A stretch of 61,781 nucleotides of DNA, taken from Palsa-1392 sp036493915 (GTDB taxonomy: Bacteria; Verrucomicrobiota; Verrucomicrobiia; Chthoniobacterales; UBA10450). The notes under the pieces are model-generated. The model was not told where the DNA came from, searched no databases, and worked only from the letters and a program-made list of their open reading frames with translations. Location: positions 1-61,781 of the forward strand of contig DASXPA010000023.1 of the NCBI GenBank assembly GCA_036493915.1. Direction: 5' to 3'. The translations under genes and the position numbers were made by a program. Below are positions 44,349 to 52,082 of this stretch, piece after piece; within the stretch, counting starts at the first letter, position 1; each line of letters begins with the position of its first letter.

Positions 44349-45749
44349 CTACGCGGCCGGCAATCCGAGTGCGCCGTAAATTGAACGGAGGAGCGGCGCG
44401 GGCAGAAAGGCGTCGAAGAGCAGCTTCACGTTCAGCCCGATAATGAGCAGCGCCGTCGCCCAGCCAAGAATTTTCAGCCAGCTGCGATTTGCGAATTCAC
44501 CCATCTTTTTCTTCTCGCTGGTGAAACGCATCAACGGCCACACGGCGAAGCCGAGCTGCATGCTCAACACCACCTGACTCGCGATGAGCAGCGCGGTCGT
44601 TTCTTTCTCGCCAAAAATGCCGATGACGACGACGGCAGGAACGAGCGCCAACCCGCGCGTGATCATGCGCCGAAGCCACGGCGAAATACGGAAGTTCAAA
44701 AAACCCTCCATCACAATCTGGCCCGCGAGAGTGCCGGTGAGAGTGGAATTTTGGCCCGAAGCGAGAAGAGCGACGGCGAAAAGCGTGCTCGCGACGCCGA
44801 CCCCGAGGAGCGGGCTGAGGAGTTTGAAGGCGTCTTGAATTTCCGCCACATCCTGGTGCCCCGACCAGTGAAAAGCCGCCGCCGCCAGGACCAGGATGGC
44901 GCCATTGATAAAGAGTGCGAACGTCAGCGCGCCGCTCGAATCGATCGTGCCGAAGCGAATGGCTTCCCGTTTTCCTTCTGGCGTGGGCGCAAATTTCCGC
45001 GTCTGCACGATCGAGGAATGCAGATAGAGATTATGCGGCATCACCGTCGCGCCAAGGATTCCGATGGCGACGTAGAGCATTCCGGGATGCGCCAGAATTC
45101 TCGCCTGCGGCACGAAGCCGGCCAGGACCGCGCCCACGTCCGGCCGGGAAAAAAATAATTCGGCGGTGAAACAAAGGGCGATCGTCGCGATCAAGATCGT
45201 CACAATCGCTTCCATCCGGCGAAAGCCTTTGTGCTGCAGGTAGAGGACCGCGAAAACATCGGCGGCGGTGATGAGACAACCCCAGATAAGCGGGATTCCG
45301 AAGAGCAATTGCAGCGCGATCGCCGAGCCGACGACTTCGGCGAGATCGCAGGCCGCGATCGCGATCTCGCAGAGGATCCAGAGGAAAATAGCCGTCGCCT
45401 TGGAGTAATGGTCCCGGCAGGCCTGGGCGAGATCGCGACCGGTGGCGACGCCAAGTTTGATCGCGAGATGCTGAAGCAGGATCGCCATCAAATTCGAAAT
45501 AAGAACGACCGAGAGCAGGGTGTAACCAAACCGCGCGCCGCCTGCCAAGTCGGTCGCCCAATTCCCCGGATCCATGTAACCAACGGCGACGAGAAAACCC
45601 GGGCCGGAAAAAGCGGCGAGCTTGCGCCAAAAGGAAGCTTCCGCCGGTACGATGACGCTGCGATGGACTTCGGGGAGAGAGACCTGGCTGCCGCTGCGGC
45701 GCCAGCCAGTTGCCGTTTCCGGCGCGAGATCTTCAGTCGCTTCCGGCAT
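44349..45749 (-). CDS. mntH: Nramp family Mn(II)/H+ transporter
   Basis: A 466-residue proton-coupled divalent metal importer. The metal-binding DPGN of helix 1 (VGYMDPGNWATD) and the MPHNLYLHS motif of helix 6 are intact, and eleven or so helices can be traced. Divergent from an MntR-type regulator 125 bases away, with a palindrome between them, so manganese-dependent repression is likely. Confidence 0.94.
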   Translation of the reverse strand: MPEATEDLAPETATGWRRSGSQVSLPEVHRSVIVPAEASFWRKLAAFSGPGFLVAVGYMDPGNWATDLAGGARFGYTLLSVVLISNLMAILLQHLAIKLGVATGRDLAQACRDHYSKATAIFLWILCEIAIAACDLAEVVGSAIALQLLFGIPLIWGCLITAADVFAVLYLQHKGFRRMEAIVTILIATIALCFTAELFFSRPDVGAVLAGFVPQARILAHPGMLYVAIGILGATVMPHNLYLHSSIVQTRKFAPTPEGKREAIRFGTIDSSGALTFALFINGAILVLAAAAFHWSGHQDVAEIQDAFKLLSPLLGVGVASTLFAVALLASGQNSTLTGTLAGQIVMEGFLNFRISPWLRRMITRGLALVPAVVVIGIFGEKETTALLIASQVVLSMQLGFAVWPLMRFTSEKKKMGEFANRSWLKILGWATALLIIGLNVKLLFDAFLPAPLLRSIYGALGLPAA

Positions 45750-45798
45750 CAGGTCCTGTTATCAGCCATTTCTACATCTCGGAGCGCAAGCTCAAAGG

Positions 45799-45814
45799 TG
45801 TAGCGCAGGCTACA
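45799..45814. promoter_or_regulatory. Candidate MntR operator
   Basis: TGTAGC-GCAG-GCTACA is a perfect six-base inverted repeat with four-base spacer, between the divergent mntH and mntR starts. Position suits repression of both genes. It does not match a known MntR box that I can quote, so the assignment rests on location and symmetry. Confidence 0.5.
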
Positions 45815-45874
45815 AATTGCTCTTCAAGTTGTCAACGAGCGGTTTTTTTGGTTTGCTCCGGCGTGCCCAGCGCC

Positions 45875-46327
45875 ATGAGGAAAACGCCCCGCCGCAATCA
45901 GCCCGATGTCTCGCTGCCCCATCGTCATCCGCGCCGGACGCGGGAGGAACATTCGCACGAGATCGCGCAGGATTATGTCGAGATCATTGCCGATCTCATC
46001 GCGAGCACGGGCGAGGCGCGGGTGAGCGATCTGGCGCGGCGCCTCGGTGTCACCCACGTCACCGTTGCGCGCACAATCCAACGGTTGCAGCGCGAGGGAT
46101 TGGTCACGAGTCTGCCTTACCGCTCGATTTTTCTCACCGGGAGCGGGCGCAAACTTTCCGAGGAATCGCGGACACGCCATGAAACTGTAGTCGACTTTTT
46201 GAAGTCGTTAGGCGTGCCTTCGGTCGTCGCGCAATCGGACGCGGAAGGAATCGAGCATCACGTCAGCCAGGAAACCCTGAAGGCGTTTGTGAAGCACTTA
46301 CGAAAGAGTTCGAGGTTTAAGGGTTGA
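45875..46327 (+). CDS. mntR: MntR/DtxR family metalloregulator
   Basis: A 150-residue DtxR-family repressor. The winged helix (YVEIIADLIASTGEARVSDLA then RLGVTHVTVARTIQRLQREG) is followed by the dimerisation/metal part (SRTRHETVVDFLKSLGVP with SDAEGIEHHVS), whose His and Glu residues are the usual Mn ligands. There is no SH3-like C-terminal domain, as in MntR. Divergent from mntH. The ATG at 45875 gives a normal length; the frame is open upstream. A TCGTTAGGC word encodes SLGV. Confidence 0.9.
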   Translation: MRKTPRRNQPDVSLPHRHPRRTREEHSHEIAQDYVEIIADLIASTGEARVSDLARRLGVTHVTVARTIQRLQREGLVTSLPYRSIFLTGSGRKLSEESRTRHETVVDFLKSLGVPSVVAQSDAEGIEHHVSQETLKAFVKHLRKSSRFKG

Positions 46328-46374
46328 AGCGGGCCGCCCGTGTCGCTTTAACGACTCTTCAACGCGGCAAGGTC

Positions 46375-46734
46375 TCAGCCGAGGCGAAACCGCAGATCGC
46401 GGATCACTCGCGGGCCGAAGCGCCGTTTCAGCTTGCGCAGAATTTCCCGTTTGTTCACGCGATCGAGCTCGTAGTGCAGCGCCGGCTGCAGGACGTGTAC
46501 GTAAAGAATGCCCTCGCGCAACGCAATCGGCTGTGAGTGCGAGGCGATGAAATCGCCGACCATCGCTTTCCACGCGCCGAGCACTTCGCTTTCCTGCAGG
46601 CGCTCCTTCAACCCGAGCTTCTGCATCACTTTCGGGAGCAAATCGCGGATTGGTTTCGCGCGATCCGGCGGCGGCAGATCGGAGGGGAGACCACGCCATT
46701 CGGCGATGACGGCGCGGCGGAGAAAGGGAGTCAT
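46375..46734 (-). CDS. DUF721/DciA-like protein
   Basis: A 119-residue DUF721 protein. The family includes DciA, which loads the replicative helicase in bacteria lacking DnaC. Recognisable parts are RDLLPKVMQKLGLKERL, EVLGAWKAMVGDFIASHSQP and LYVHVLQPALHYEL. Basic C-terminus. Its ATG faces away from the rpoN stop across a 74-base spacer. DciA function is inferred from family only. Confidence 0.8.
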   Translation of the reverse strand: MTPFLRRAVIAEWRGLPSDLPPPDRAKPIRDLLPKVMQKLGLKERLQESEVLGAWKAMVGDFIASHSQPIALREGILYVHVLQPALHYELDRVNKREILRKLKRRFGPRVIRDLRFRLG

Positions 46735-46742
46735 GAAGTGGT

Positions 46743-46806
46743 GGAGGAATGGAGTGAAGGAATCAGAAGCACATTACTCCAACCCCCACTATTCCATCAT
46801 TCCCAA
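46743..46806. repeat. Imperfect inverted repeat of GGAATG/CATTCC units
   Basis: Between the DciA-like gene and rpoN, GGAATGGAGTGAAGGAAT is mirrored loosely by ATTCCATCATTCCC some 25 bases later, with ACTCC/GGAGT units inside. It may be a hairpin terminator for rpoN or a degenerate dispersed repeat. No further copy was noticed in the window. Confidence 0.3.
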
Positions 46807-46808
46807 TC

Positions 46809-48227
46809 TCAATACTTCCGCCGCATATTGCTCGGGAGGATGTTCAACTCGGTGCGGTATTTCGCCACCGTCCGGCGCGCGATGGGAATGCCACGCTCGC
46901 CGAGAATCTCGACGATCTCTTTGTCGCTCAAAGGTGCGCTCCCGGACTCGTTTTTCACTAGATCCTGGATCGCGCCTTTTACGCTCGTATTGCTCATCGA
47001 TTCGCCGCTCGTGGTTTCGTAGCCCGGCGTAAAGAAATATTTCATCTCGTAAACGCCCTGCGGCGTGGAGATGTATTTGCCGGAAATCGCCCGGCTCACC
47101 GTCGTCTCGTGCACCCCGACGGCTTCAGCGATCTGCACCATCGTCATGGGTTTCAGATGGGCGGCGCCGTGGTCGAGAAACTCCTTCTGCCGGGCGACGA
47201 TCTGGTGCGCAATATTTGAGATCGTCTGCTGGCGTTGATGGATGGATTTGATGAGAAATTTCCCGCTCCTGATTTTGTCGCGGATGTAATCCTTCACCTC
47301 CCCGCCACTGCCATCCTGCGACATGATGTCCTTATAGGTGTTGCTGATGCGCAGGTGCGGAATCTGTTCGCCGTTGAGGATGATCTGATATTCGCCCTGG
47401 ATTTTCTCCACGGTCACGTCGGGGAGGACGTAATTTTGCGGCGCCTCGGCGAATATCGCTCCCGGGCGCGGATCGAGTTGAGCGATGTTATTGGCGCATT
47501 TCTGCACCTGCTCGGCCCCGATCCCGATCCTTCGCGCGATCTCGGGAAAGCGGCGCTTCCCCAGATCTTCCATGTGATCGGCGATGATCCGATACTCGAG
47601 GCTTTTCTGCCGGCCTTCCCGCTTTAGTTGAATGAGGAGACACTCACGCAGATCGCGCGCGCCCACGCCGGGCGGATAAAAGCTCTGGATGAGCGTAAGC
47701 ATGACCTCAAAATCTTCCTGCGGAATGCCGGTGTTCAGCGCCATCTCTTCCGGCGTCGTCTGGAGAAAACCGTTGTCGTCGATGTTGCCGATAATGAGCT
47801 CGGCGGTCTTGCGATCGTCGCCGTTCAACGCGGTTTGGTTGAGCTGGCCGACGAGATGTTGCTGGAGCGTTTCCTGAGTCGCGATCGAGTCGAAGAAAAA
47901 CTGCCGTTTGTCATCCTCCTCCTTTGAACGGCCGCTGTAGCTGCTCGATTGCGCCATGTAATCGCGCCATTCGTCATCGAGCTTCGCCAGCTGATCGAAC
48001 TCTTCCTTAAACTTTTGTTCCTCCGGCTCGGCATCGGAGGCCTGACGTTCCTCCGCCGTCGGCTCGGCTAATTCTTCGAGCACGGGATTGGTCTCCATCT
48101 CCTGTTGCACGAGATTGCGCAGCTCGAGGAGAGGCGCCTGGAGGATAAGCAGACTTTGCTGCAATTGCGGCGCCAGAACCTGCTGGAGAGACAGATTTTG
48201 CGATTGAAACATTCCCGGGCCCGCCAT
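46809..48227 (-). CDS. rpoN: RNA polymerase sigma-54 factor
   Basis: A 472-residue sigma-54. Region I is Gln/Leu-rich (LSLQQVLAPQLQQSLLILQ), an acidic region II follows, then the core-binding region and helix-turn-helix (GVHETTVSRAISGKYI). The C-terminal RpoN box ARRTVAKYR reads the -24 promoter element. It requires AAA+ activators, none of which is in the window. The start may be six residues... five codons later at the ATG opening MFQSQNLSLQQ (48212). Confidence 0.96.
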   Translation of the reverse strand: MAGPGMFQSQNLSLQQVLAPQLQQSLLILQAPLLELRNLVQQEMETNPVLEELAEPTAEERQASDAEPEEQKFKEEFDQLAKLDDEWRDYMAQSSSYSGRSKEEDDKRQFFFDSIATQETLQQHLVGQLNQTALNGDDRKTAELIIGNIDDNGFLQTTPEEMALNTGIPQEDFEVMLTLIQSFYPPGVGARDLRECLLIQLKREGRQKSLEYRIIADHMEDLGKRRFPEIARRIGIGAEQVQKCANNIAQLDPRPGAIFAEAPQNYVLPDVTVEKIQGEYQIILNGEQIPHLRISNTYKDIMSQDGSGGEVKDYIRDKIRSGKFLIKSIHQRQQTISNIAHQIVARQKEFLDHGAAHLKPMTMVQIAEAVGVHETTVSRAISGKYISTPQGVYEMKYFFTPGYETTSGESMSNTSVKGAIQDLVKNESGSAPLSDKEIVEILGERGIPIARRTVAKYRTELNILPSNMRRKY

Positions 48228-48327
48228 GCGCAGAGGGTAACAACTGCCCTGATTGCCGCAAGCAAATTTCGCGCCGCGCCGCCGGGGGAACGTGACTTGC
48301 TCTCCTCTTTCCCGTTAACTTTTGCCT

Positions 48328-48552
48328 ATGAAAAAATGGATGCTTCTCGGGATGCTCGCCTTTTTCTCCGCGACCGCCGGCGCGCAGTCGCCTGCGCCTA
48401 ACGATCAAAAACAGCTCGAAGAGATGATCAAGGCCGTCCAGGCGCAGCAAATTCAGATCGCGGAAAATCAGGCGCAGATTGACACCAAACTGGCCACGCT
48501 CGCGGAGGCGATCCGCATCGCCAAAATCTACGCCAGCCGCGGGGGACGCTAA
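48328..48552 (+). CDS. Small exported coiled-coil protein 1
   Basis: A 74-residue protein: signal peptide (KKWMLLGMLAFFSATAGAQ) then an amphipathic, Gln/Ile-rich helix (LEEMIKAVQAQQIQIAENQA) ending IAKIYASRGGR. No domain recognised. The ATG at 48328 is preferred to a TTG two codons upstream. It is followed after one base by a similar protein. A GCCTAACGA word (48396) encodes PND. Confidence 0.7.
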   Translation: MKKWMLLGMLAFFSATAGAQSPAPNDQKQLEEMIKAVQAQQIQIAENQAQIDTKLATLAEAIRIAKIYASRGGR

Positions 48553-48553
48553 A

Positions 48554-48850
48554 ATGCGCGCGCTTTTCCTCGTCAGCCTCTTCGCGTTTTTCGCGCTTGC
48601 TTCGAGCAACGCGCAATCGCCCGCGCCGGTTCTCATGCGGCCGGTGACATCCGCTCCGGCCGCGGTCGCGACCTCAAGGCCGGCGTCCTCGACAGGTATC
48701 GCCGCCGACAGCAAAGAGACGATGGAGCTCCTGCAAGCAATGCAGGCGACGAACGCCGAGACGATCAGGAAACAGGAAGCCGCGCTCCAAACTCTCGATG
48801 CCCTGCAGAAAGCCGCCGAGGATATCAAAATCTTCAGCAAACGTGGGTAA
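48554..48850 (+). CDS. Small exported coiled-coil protein 2
   Basis: A 98-residue protein: signal peptide (RALFLVSLFAFFALASSNAQ), a Pro/Ala/Thr-rich stretch, then a helix (KETMELLQAMQATNAETI) ending AEDIKIFSKRG. Start, cleavage region (AQSPAP) and tail resemble those of the preceding gene, suggesting an ancient tandem duplication. Function unknown. Confidence 0.7.
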   Translation: MRALFLVSLFAFFALASSNAQSPAPVLMRPVTSAPAAVATSRPASSTGIAADSKETMELLQAMQATNAETIRKQEAALQTLDALQKAAEDIKIFSKRG

Positions 48851-48885
48851 CCAAGCCATCGCGACTCCCCGAGCGCCGCGCTCCG

Positions 48886-49034
48886 TTGTCATTCTCAACG
48901 AACCGAAGAGCTCACGGGTTGGCTTGGGACGGTTCGTAAGACTTACTTATGAACAACGCCAAGCGTGGCCCGCGAGATTACATTCGGTTACGCGTCAGTG
49001 TGCTGGCTCTTCGCTCTGCTCAGAACGGCAACAC
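48886..49034. repeat. Intergenic palindromic element, copy B
   Basis: Begins TTGTCATTCTCAACGAACC and ends CTCTTCGCTCTGCTCAGAAC, imperfectly complementary. The segment GAGATTACATTCGGTTACG.GTCAGTG matches GAGATCATATTCGGCTGCG.CTCAGTG in copy A (34571-34648), and the 5' start matches copy C (58524). Longer than copy A by a middle insertion. Confidence 0.6.
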
Positions 49035-49293
49035 TGAGCGGTGAGGGTCTTTTTGGGCCAAGAAGAGACTAACGAATATGGCAAGAGTGGGAACGGAAAA
49101 GGTGTGTTCGGGTTGTATTTCTTTTCCATCGGTCGGCCAACGTTTGTTTTCGAGCCTCAGAATTAATCAATTGGAAAATCTGGAAACCACAAAGCCAGGA
49201 GATGTTGGATTGGGAAATTAGCCAGACAGAAATTAAGGACCCACTTTTCCTATTTCTTTCCTGTTTCCTGGCCAGACCAAAAAGTAACTCCGG
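49035..49293. other. AT-richer intergenic stretch
   Basis: No gene supported. The sequence is visibly lower in GC than the surroundings and contains GGAAA-rich units on one strand (CTGGAAACCA, then on the other strand CCAGGAAACAGGAAAG), which may pair as a loose inverted repeat. Confidence 0.4.
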
Positions 49294-49770
49294 CTACTTC
49301 CCACTCGCCGCACGCTCCAGCTCGGCCAAGTCCAGCTTTTCCATCTGCCAGAGCGCAGCCGTCACCCGCTTTACACGCGCGGGATCCTCGCCCCGCAGCC
49401 ACTCCCACAACTTGCCCGGCACGATCTGCCACGGAAAGCCGAACTTATCCTTCAGCCAACCGCACTCGAGCTGCTCGCCCCCGTCCACAGCCAGCTTCTC
49501 CCAGTAATGATCGATCTCCTCCTGCGACTCGCAGTTCACCACCAGCGAGACCGCGTTGGTAAAAGGAAAGCCGGGCCCGCCATTGAGCGCCACGAACTGC
49601 TCTCCCTGTAGCTCGAACGCGATCGTCATCACCGAGCCCGCCGACCCGGGCCCGTCCTCCGGGTAACGCGTCGTCGCATGAATCCTCCCGTCCTTAAAGA
49701 CGGAGAGATAAAACGCGATCGCCTCCTCCGCCTGCGTGTCGAACCAAAGAAACGGCGTGATCTTTTGCAT
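49294..49770 (-). CDS. VOC superfamily protein, PhnB-like
   Basis: A 158-residue protein of the VOC/PhnB-like family (Pfam name 3-dmu-9_3-mt). Landmarks are ITPFLWFDTQAEEAIAFYLSVF at the start, FVALNGGPGFPFTNAVSLVV, and KDKFGFPWQIVPG near the end. These metal-binding barrels have varied roles and this one cannot be assigned. It stands alone, with gaps on both sides. Confidence 0.88.
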   Translation of the reverse strand: MQKITPFLWFDTQAEEAIAFYLSVFKDGRIHATTRYPEDGPGSAGSVMTIAFELQGEQFVALNGGPGFPFTNAVSLVVNCESQEEIDHYWEKLAVDGGEQLECGWLKDKFGFPWQIVPGKLWEWLRGEDPARVKRVTAALWQMEKLDLAELERAASGK

Positions 49771-50172
49771 GGGGAATCATGAACGGCGACGTTGCATCAG
49801 GCAACCGCTGTCAGTGACGAAAAAAAACGATCGGGCGATTTGAAAGGCCCGCCTTGGATGTTGATGCTGCGCTACGGCGCCGATTCTTCTAAGTAGCTCC
49901 CAATCATAAATAACCCGAGCGCAGTCGCTCAGATCGTCCTGGTCAAGGCTCCGGCTTTTGATCCACTCCGCGCCGATCCAAGTCGACGACATCATCAGCT
50001 ACCGCCACCTCCTTCCGCATGAAGGCGGCCGCGAACGCCGCTGATAGAACCGCGAAGCATGGCCGCCCGCGCGGCCGGCATATCGCGAATATAGCGCCGG
50101 CCGCCGTTCGGCAGTCCTTGCCAACTGCCAAAATTTCCCCGTTCTGCTCACACGATGCCAACCAATGGCTCG
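49771..50172. other. 402-base gap with a GC hairpin
   Basis: No gene supported. GCGGCCGGC (50071-50079) and GCCGGCCGC (50096-50104) are perfect nine-base arms around a 16-base loop, about 70 bases beyond the korB stop. It may act as the 3' end of the kor transcript, though without a T-tract. I see nothing else here. Confidence 0.45.
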
Positions 50173-51171
50173 TCACTTCATTCGATCGAACGTCTTCTGC
50201 AGGATGTCGATGTCGCTTGCGTTGTCAGCTAGTTTTTCGCGCGTGCTATCGACCCACTTTTTCTCGAGGGCGTTTTTCGTTGACCGATCGTTTTGGTAGA
50301 AGACGCCGAAGACCCCTGGGAATGGCAGCTGGGCCAATCTGTAGGCGGCGAGCTCGTCGGTGACATCATGGCGTTGTTCGTCCTCGGGGGTGTTGTCGTA
50401 TTTTTTCTCCTCGATCACCGGGAAGGCGCCGCCTTTGCGCGGGTTTGCCGGATCGAAGGCGCCGGGGAAAAACTCAACGCACTCGCTCAGGCATTCGATC
50501 ACGCTGAAACCGGGATGATCCATCGCGCGCTCGATCATCTGAATCATGTGGTTGACCTGGCCAGCGTGGGTGCGGGCGATAAAGGTGGCGCCGCTTGCGA
50601 CGAGCTTTTTCATCGCGTTGACCGGCTGGTCGATCGCGCCCTGCGGGTCGGTCTTGGATTTGAAGCCGATCGGCGAGGTGGGCGAGGTTTGTTTCTTCGT
50701 CAGGCCGTAAACGAAGTTGTCCATGATGACGTAGGTGAGGTCGATGTTCTTGCGCGCGCCATGGTCGAGGTGATTGCCGCCGATGGAGAAACCGTCGCCA
50801 TCGCCGCCGAAGAGGAAGACCTTGAGGTCGGGCCGGGCGAGGCTTACGCCACTGGCGAGCGGGACGCCGCGGCCATGGATGAAGTGGGCGCCGTAGCCAT
50901 TGACGAAATAAGGAAAACGCGAGGAGCAGCCGATGCCGGCGAGGGTGACAATTTTCTCGTGATCGATCTGGCGTTTCTCGAGGACCTTGTAATAGGAGGC
51001 GAGGACGGCAAAGTCGCCACAACCAGGACACCAGGTCGGGTGATCGGCAGTGATGGCTTTCTTGGTAAGTTTCTCGCGAGGCGGCTCGGCGGTTAGTATA
51101 TCGGTGCTCATGGTAAGTATCTCAGGAACGCGGGAAAACGGAGTTTGGTTCTGGTTTTCGAATTCGGACAT
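50173..51171 (-). CDS. korB: 2-oxoacid:ferredoxin oxidoreductase, beta subunit
   Basis: A 332-residue beta subunit binding thiamine pyrophosphate and an Fe-S cluster. Visible are WCPGCGDF, GIGCSSR and the TPP-metal motif GGDGDGFSIGGNHL ending with the N of VIMDN. With KorA it oxidises 2-oxoglutarate or a related 2-oxoacid to acyl-CoA, reducing ferredoxin. A second Met at 51111 (MSTDIL) is a credible start. It is separated from korA by a DUF1353 gene. Confidence 0.93.
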   Translation of the reverse strand: MSEFENQNQTPFSRVPEILTMSTDILTAEPPREKLTKKAITADHPTWCPGCGDFAVLASYYKVLEKRQIDHEKIVTLAGIGCSSRFPYFVNGYGAHFIHGRGVPLASGVSLARPDLKVFLFGGDGDGFSIGGNHLDHGARKNIDLTYVIMDNFVYGLTKKQTSPTSPIGFKSKTDPQGAIDQPVNAMKKLVASGATFIARTHAGQVNHMIQMIERAMDHPGFSVIECLSECVEFFPGAFDPANPRKGGAFPVIEEKKYDNTPEDEQRHDVTDELAAYRLAQLPFPGVFGVFYQNDRSTKNALEKKWVDSTREKLADNASDIDILQKTFDRMK

Positions 51172-51327
51172 CTTTTCATTTCGCTGCTTGGTACGTTCCT
51201 TAGCAATCCTTGTTCGCTAGGGGCGACGCTCAACAAGATAACAGAGATCAGCGAACGATAAATTCTTATCTGCTCTTCCGCCCGGAAGTTGGATGACGAG
51301 CTTTTGCGCTTTGCTCACAGGTTTCCC

Positions 51328-51975
51328 CTAGCGACCCGCGGCGTCCGCGCGGCGTTCGATTTCTTCGACGCTCGGCTGGGCATTGCGGATCCAATCGCGC
51401 GCGGCTTCGATCTCGCCGCGGGTGACGGGCGTGGCACGCGGAAATTCCGGCTCGGCGCGCGCGACGAGTTTCCGGCCGAGCTTCACCGGCTTGGCGCGTT
51501 TGACGGCAAATTTCCAGTGCCGCCCGAAACGGTAGAGAGCGTAATACATCGTCTTGGCCTCGACCGAGCCGACGCCGCTGCAGCGCATCGCGCTATAAAA
51601 CATCCGGTCGCAATCCTGCCACGGCCGATCGTGTTCGGCGTAGGCGACATCGTGAAGAACGGAGGCATTGCGATAGCGCCCCTCGAACGGGCCGCCCATA
51701 AACGACCAGAGCGACTGCGGGATCGAAGCGCCATCGACAACCGAGCCCCGGGGCGCGACCCAGACATGACCTTTCGGATCGGTGTAACGAAACTCGTTCA
51801 AGAGGGTCATGGTGCGACCATCCGGATCCCAACGCGTGATCGGTGCGCCGCTGTAGTAACCCCAGGGATGCGATTGTGTGGCGGCTTGCGCCCACGGAAT
51901 CGGAGGCTGCGACCCGCAGCTGGCGAGCAGACTCGCCGCCAACCCTAACGAGAGAAGCTTAAGTAATTTTCGCAT
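51328..51975 (-). CDS. DUF1353 lipoprotein
   Basis: A 215-residue lipoprotein: signal peptide with lipobox LLASC (Cys20), then a DUF1353 core with VDGASIPQSLW and NASVLHDVAYAEH, whose His-Asp pair is invariant in the family. DUF1353 is common in phages and of unknown function, possibly hydrolytic. The ATG at 51975 directly precedes the signal peptide. It lies inside the kor gene pair on the same strand, an unexpected place for an exported protein. Confidence 0.8.
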   Translation of the reverse strand: MRKLLKLLSLGLAASLLASCGSQPPIPWAQAATQSHPWGYYSGAPITRWDPDGRTMTLLNEFRYTDPKGHVWVAPRGSVVDGASIPQSLWSFMGGPFEGRYRNASVLHDVAYAEHDRPWQDCDRMFYSAMRCSGVGSVEAKTMYYALYRFGRHWKFAVKRAKPVKLGRKLVARAEPEFPRATPVTRGEIEAARDWIRNAQPSVEEIERRADAAGR

Positions 51976-52082
51976 CAAGAAGTGTTCGTGCGAAAACCTC
52001 GTTGTAGCCGGGGAGGTCAACGCCGGCAGCATGAACTTTGGCAGCGGCGAACATTCTGTGCGGCCGAGGTCGGCGACCCCGG

